Part shown: in pieces, positions 59,410 to 64,000 of the stretch
Numbering within the stretch: position 1 is the stretch's first letter
Layout of the letters: each line of letters opens with the position of its first letter
Assembly: GCF_000203815.1 (NCBI RefSeq)
Contig: NW_004457711.1
Location: forward strand, 1 to 64,000
Reading direction: 5' to 3'
DNA length: 64,000 nucleotides
Source of the DNA: Cavenderia fasciculata
Taxonomy: Eukaryota; Evosea; Eumycetozoa; Acytosteliales; Cavenderiaceae
The notes under the pieces: generated by a model
Told to the model about the DNA's origin: nothing
Database searches by the model: none
The model's input: the letters and a program-made list of their open reading frames with translations, nothing else
Translations under genes and position numbers: made by a program

Positions 59410-61078
59410 TCATATTAAATTATTATTCATTTGAGTACCATTGACTCTTTGGGGTTGAAGAGTTTGGTTATATTGTGTAAAGTTGGAATATGGGCTTGTT
59501 TGTCCATAAGGTGATCCACCAAACATATTACCATTATTCATTCCATTATTCATACTATTATTCATACCATTATTCATTCCATTACTATTCATTCCATTAC
59601 TATTCATACCATAAGAACCATGGAATTGTGGTTGTTGATATTGCAATGACGCAAATGGATTTCCTTGTGGTTGTTGTTGTGGTTGAAGAGGAGTAGAAAA
59701 ATTGCTATTATTCATTCCATTGCTCATTCCATTGTTCATTCCATTACTCATACCATTGTTCATACCATTACCCATACCATTGTTCATTCCAATATTATAA
59801 TTTGGATAGGATGGACTGAATGGATTGGACTTTGGTTGTGGTGTAGATTGAGCAGTTAAAGGAGACAATACTAATGGTGCCGATGGTTGTTGTTGTTGTT
59901 GTTGTTGTTGTTGTTGAGGTGGTTGTGCAAATGGATTTGATTTTGCGGTTTGTGGAAGAGATGTGAAGTTTTGATATTGTTGTTGTGGCTGTAATGGAGT
60001 TTGTTGTTGTTGGGGTGACAACTGTTTTTGTCTGTTTGCCAAGAAAAGATCAAACTCGTCAATTGGAGCCGATGGTGATTGTTGTTGTTGTTGTTGTGGT
60101 CGTTGCAGAGGTTGTGGTGGTTGTTGTTGTTGTTGTTGTTGTGGTTGAAAAGGATTATAAGAGTGACGATAGTTTTGTTGTTGTTGTTGTTGTTGTTGTT
60201 GTGGCTGCAACGGCTGTAAAGGTTGCTGTTGTTGTTGTTGAGGTTGTGGTTGATATGGTTGAAGTTGTAGATTACCTGTTGGAACCTGTTGTTGATTTAG
60301 CATGTATTGTTGTTGTTGTTGTTGATTTTGATTTCTTGGTTGAATAGTTTGTACAGTGAAATCCAAATCTTGTAGATCATTTAATATACTTGATTGCTTT
60401 GGTGGCAATGCTATTGGTTTGTATCCATTCTCTACGAATTTTCTTCTTCTTGATACTCGATCATCGTATTCACCGGCGGCTCTGAGCAAAGAATCATTTA
60501 AAGCCAAATAGGCCACCAAATCTTTTTCTGGGGTCGATCCATTCTCAATCAACTCTTTGACCTTTTTTTGGTTTTCCTTTGTCATTGCCAACAACTCTTG
60601 TAGTAGGGCATTTTCAGATGGGTCTTCCTCTTCTACATTGAAAAATGAAAGCATCTCTTCAAAGACTGATAAACTTCCTTTGATGGATGATATTTCTTGA
60701 TTGCTTACATTGCCACTGGTTGGTGGTGGGGCAGAGGTGGTTGGAGCATGGTGACCAGATACTGGAGCTCTGGTAGTTGATGAAAAACCACCACCATGAC
60801 TTCTAGTTGGTTGTGGTAGCTGTTGTGATTGTGGTCTGGTGGTAGTGGTGGCAGCAGAGTTATTTCTTCTATTAAAATCTAAATTATGTTTAACAGGAGG
60901 GAATTTGTATCCTGATCTCTTGATAAAAGAATAGGATTCGTAAAAACCTGGTATATCTGATCTATATTGAAATCCTTGACCCCATGCCTCTACCAACTCT
61001 AAAGCTTTATCTTTAACATTTTCTTTTGTCTAATTAAAAAAGAAAATAAATAAATAAATATTAAGATATAAAAAAGAG

Positions 61079-61110
<32 letters not shown>

Positions 61111-61592
61111 AGAGGATTATTAAATATTACCTTTTTACTCATAATCAATCTTGCCATTTCGGTTGTAAATGTTCTTTCCCCAAAATAAATATGAGTACAT
61201 TCAGAGTTTTGAACTAAACATTCTGATAGCTAAAAAAAAAACAAGCAACATATTAGTATTCATATGATAGGTTGGTTGTTGTTAATATGACTAGACGTTA
61301 CCTCTAAAGCTAAAAGAATAACTCTTGATTTCTCCTTGAATCTTTTCAACACTGCTTTGACTACACCTCTAGCACTAATAATAATAATAATAATAATTTG
61401 ATGGTATGGTTCAATAGTTAGTGAATGTTTAACTTGATTGATTGTCTATATATATATATAAATATATCTATATATATCTTACTGCGTAGGGTCATTATTA
61501 AGAGTATCACATATCTGTAATGCAGTTGTCCAATCCATCTGAATCAAATATTCAGATGTTGCCTTGTCTACCAATTCAATAATAGCAACCAT
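59410..61592 (-). CDS. tom1: Tom1-like VHS/GAT endosomal sorting adaptor
   Basis: Four exons (61592-61483, 61374-61302, 61229-61131, 61029-59410) give about 633 residues. The VHS domain is split by three introns (VDKATSEYLIQMDWTTALQICDTLN, LSECLVQNSECTHIYFGE, EAWGQGFQYRSDIPGFYESY). A helical GAT region follows (about 220-300, ENALLQELLAMTKENQKKV, YLALNDSLLRAAGEYDDR), which binds ubiquitin. The tail is Gln/Pro-rich with four NPF motifs (binding EH-domain proteins such as Eps15), a clathrin-box-like DEFDLFLA and a degenerate NGMNNGMS tandem repeat (about 59525-59790). In amoebae Tom1 is thought to do the ESCRT-0 job of collecting ubiquitinated cargo. Confidence 0.93.
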
Positions 61593-62014
61593 TTTAATTT
61601 ACTTTGTTGTTGATGGATGATAAAACAGTTATTATTGAGAAGCTAAACTGAAACTGTAGGAGGGCTGTAAAGTTGTTTTATATATATATTTTTAGATTGT
61701 CTTTTTGTGAAATAATAATAATAATTATTATAGTAGGTTCAAATTATTATAGTAGTAGCGGTAATGAATTGTTTGTGTTGTTCCAAACATGAAATATTAT
61801 TAATTATTTAATTTTTTTTTGTTTTTTGAGAAACCACCAAGCTGCGACACTTTCCTTCAATCTTTGGTTTCAGATTAGTGATCGCTATTACTTTGAACGC
61901 AGATCTTTGAATCTCGCAAGATTGATTTTTTATTTTATTTGTTTTGTCTCTCTTTTAAATTTAGATAAATAGAAATAAATAATAAACATATGTGTTGTGT
62001 GTGTGTGATTGAGA
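61593..62014. other. Intergenic between Tom1 and MIOX genes
   Basis: No gene seen. A GC-richer patch at 61830-61925 contains AAACCACC...TGGTTT and TTTGAACGC (61892-61900). The latter is also found upstream of DHTKD1. Probably the Tom1 promoter plus the MIOX 3' end. Confidence 0.45.
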
Positions 62015-63091
62015 TTACCAATTTAAAGTGTTGATTGGGAAATATTTATCGATTAATGACTGATAGTATGGTTTAAGTGATTCAACGTTGACTGGTTCAG
62101 AGTCTTTGGAATAAAGATCAAACTATATATAGTTGTTGTTGTTGGATTTAAATTGGATTTTTTTTGGTCAGAAAAGTGTATATATTTGATTTATGTATTA
62201 TCAATCATAATGCAAAGTCTATACTCACCAAATTAAACTCTTTTACCCATTTTAACATTTGTTCATCCTTTTCATTTGTTAAATGTTTGTAACCACCTTG
62301 TTTGTGCCATGGATAGAATGAATGATATCTAATAATATATAAAGCTTCATCTGGTAGTAAACATTGATTGCCTACACACACTTGGTACAAATACTCATCA
62401 TGCCCCCATGACATTACCACATTATCCAATCCACAATTTCGTTGATATATTCCCAATTCACTATTGTATTTTGGATCATTAGAATCTGGATTATCCTTGA
62501 AAAATTGATAAAATATATTGGTTTCTAAAGAAGGAAATAGAAAATAGAAAAAAGGGTAATTGGTTGTTAATCTAAATTTATCAACAATGAACAAAAGAAA
62601 GTAGACAAAACAAAAATATATTAAGGAAAAAAAAAAAAGAATATTAATATTTTTTTAATATACCCTCAAATTTACAACCAAGTGGAAAAGTGTCTCCAAC
62701 GACCGCCCATTGAGGTTCATTAAAATGCTTGGAAAGTAGTATTTTGCCCAAGTCATGTATAAAACCAGTGAGATGGAACCAATCATATTTTGGATCAGGG
62801 TATGCCTTTCTGATAGTTTCTGCCGTTTGTAAAAGGTGGTTGATTTGTGGAATATTAGAGTCGGGATCGGATTCATCAATAATGGTGTTGAGTAGCTCGG
62901 CAGCATCCCACACTGACAAACGAATAGATGAATTCAATTGTTCGAATCGGCTGAGCATTTTAGATGCATAGTCATAGGTTTGTTTGGTGTGACTGTTGAA
63001 ATAGGCACGAGACACTTGATCGATAAGAGTGCCGTCTTGATAATTTCTAAATTCATCTACATCTTTGGTGGTTACTGGTCGATTGTTGAGG

Positions 63092-63148
<57 letters not shown>

Positions 63149-63288
63149 GAAGACAATGACTCTGATGACAATGATGAAATAGTAGGTGGCGGTGAGGTTA
63201 TCAAATCAACAGTTGGTGTAGACACATTTGATGATGGTGATGTTAAAATAATATTAGTTGAAGCTTTGTTTTCTTCTTGTTGAATCAT
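62015..63288 (-). CDS. miox: Myo-inositol oxygenase
   Basis: Three exons (63288-62664, 62524-62229, 62122-62015) give about 342 residues, against about 285 in animals. The excess is an N-terminal Ser/Thr-rich stretch plus an Asn run (63090-63147). It converts myo-inositol to D-glucuronate with a di-iron centre. Ligand motifs of the HD-like fold are all visible: WFHLTGFIHDLGK, MSWGHDEYLYQV, IRYHSFYPWH and LFDLYSK. ETNIFYQFFKDNPDSNDPKY and KPYYQSLIDKYFP are also typical. The intron 2 donor is GTGAGT. Confidence 0.95.
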
Positions 63289-63320
63289 TGCTCTTTCTTT
63301 CTTTTGTTGTCAATCTATCT

Positions 63321-63355
<35 letters not shown>

Positions 63356-63882
63356 TATAGATAATAATAAAACACTTTTCAAATTAAAATTATGACAGTA
63401 ATAATGAGAATGATTACTCCAGTTTGCAACAACCTCTTTTTTTTTTTTTAATGGTGGTGTGTAGGGGTAATGGGGGTTGTGATAAAGTTTATTGGTGTTG
63501 TTGTCCTTTTCTTTATTATTAGCTAATAATAATAATATTAATTTTTGGTTAAAAAAGCTTGCAACAACCTCTTTTTTTTTTCAAACACCTTTTTTTTTAT
63601 TTTTTTTTTCATACGAAGCAAAAGCGGTTGGGAGAGAGTATCGTGCCATTCAAAATTTTCCCAATAGCTATTGTGATAATCAAACAACAAAAGCACCCTA
63701 TCATATCATTATTATTATTATTAAATTGTATTATAAATTAAGTAGCAACAATATTTCATTGTTGTTTTATTCACCATCTCGCACGGACGATAATTGATCA
63801 TTAACCACATTATAACACAACCTATTAGAATAACAAGAAGAAAGAATAGAAATAGAATAGCCAACAACAACAACAACAAGTC
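63289..63882. other. Divergent intergenic region, MIOX / partial gene
   Basis: Contains (AT)n and (GA)n next to the MIOX start (63321-63355). A string TTGCAACAACCTC plus T run occurs twice (63424 and 63559). (CAA)n lies just before the ATG at 63883. No gene seen. Confidence 0.5.
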
Positions 63883-64000
63883 ATGGGAAAAGGTCATAGT
63901 AAAGAAAAGAGAAGTAATAGTACCTCGAACGGTGGAGGTAAATCTTCTTCTAAAAAGGACAAGAAACGTCAAAGTGTAAATGGAGTAAAACAAGATTCTT
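63883..64000 (+). CDS. N-terminus of a gene cut by the window edge
   Basis: ATG at 63883 opens a frame that runs off the end (39 residues seen). It starts MGKGHSKEKRSNSTSNGG and is rich in Lys, Ser and Gly. Gly2 with Ser6 fits an N-myristoylation site beside a basic patch, as in membrane-anchored signalling proteins. The family cannot be told. The (CAA)n 5' leader is typical of real starts here. Confidence 0.55.
   Translation, partial: MGKGHSKEKRSNSTSNGGGKSSSKKDKKRQSVNGVKQDS

Noticed and set aside
59985-60347. Plus-strand Val-rich frame opposite Tom1
   Set aside because: Complement of the Gln-rich tail; no start context or family match.

Overview
The window looks like nuclear DNA of a dictyostelid social amoeba. 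It is very AT-rich between genes and moderately AT-rich in exons. Introns are short (about 60-130 bp) with GTATGT/GTAAGT donors and TAG/AAG acceptors. Genes are closely packed on both strands, and many proteins carry long Asn or Gln runs written as pure AAT or CAA repeats. The gene set (PDR-type ABCG transporter, FHA kinase with a PBZ finger, TH1-only myosin I, GT10 fucosyltransferase, Tom1, HID1) fits that group. I cannot fix the species. No tRNA, rRNA, CRISPR array, prokaryotic operon or intact transposon was seen.

Layout. Positions 1-3500 are a repeat-rich accessory stretch. It holds GC-rich stem-loop tandem repeats, a recent 184-bp tandem duplication, and a rearranged multi-exon gene with a SAM-like domain and a perfect (AATAG)32 array in an inferred intron. 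From 4.2 to 20.8 kb come a Golgi fucosyltransferase fused to a LamG-like domain, sterol isomerase EBP, NIF3, MSH2, U5 snRNP 40K, a class I myosin, a small membrane protein and a mitochondrial 2-oxoadipate dehydrogenase E1 (DHTKD1 type). From 22.1 to 43 kb come an ABCG transporter, S-adenosylmethionine decarboxylase, a Chk2-like kinase, HID1, an unknown mitochondrial protein, a mitochondrial carrier, PAF1, kanadaptin and ribosomal protein eL30. From 43.4 to 64 kb come an ankyrin protein, a large WW-WW-FYVE-ARM protein, TOE1, a Speedy/RINGO homologue, a low-complexity protein, a TBC RabGAP, Tom1, myo-inositol oxygenase and the start of a further gene.

The genes do not form a pathway cluster; most are housekeeping genes. 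Several are divergent pairs with short shared promoters (NIF3/MSH2, PAF1/kanadaptin, HID1/mitochondrial protein). Themes that recur are DNA damage and RNA processing (MSH2, FHA-kinase-PBZ, SNRNP40, PAF1, TOE1) and membrane traffic (myosin I, HID1, FYVE-ARM, TBC, Tom1). Exon joins were inferred by eye from splice signals, reading phase and family similarity. The most notable items are the Speedy/RINGO homologue, a canonical A AAA AAG slippery heptamer exactly where kanadaptin changes frame, the WW-FYVE-ARM and GT10-LamG architectures, and start codons isolated in very small first exons.
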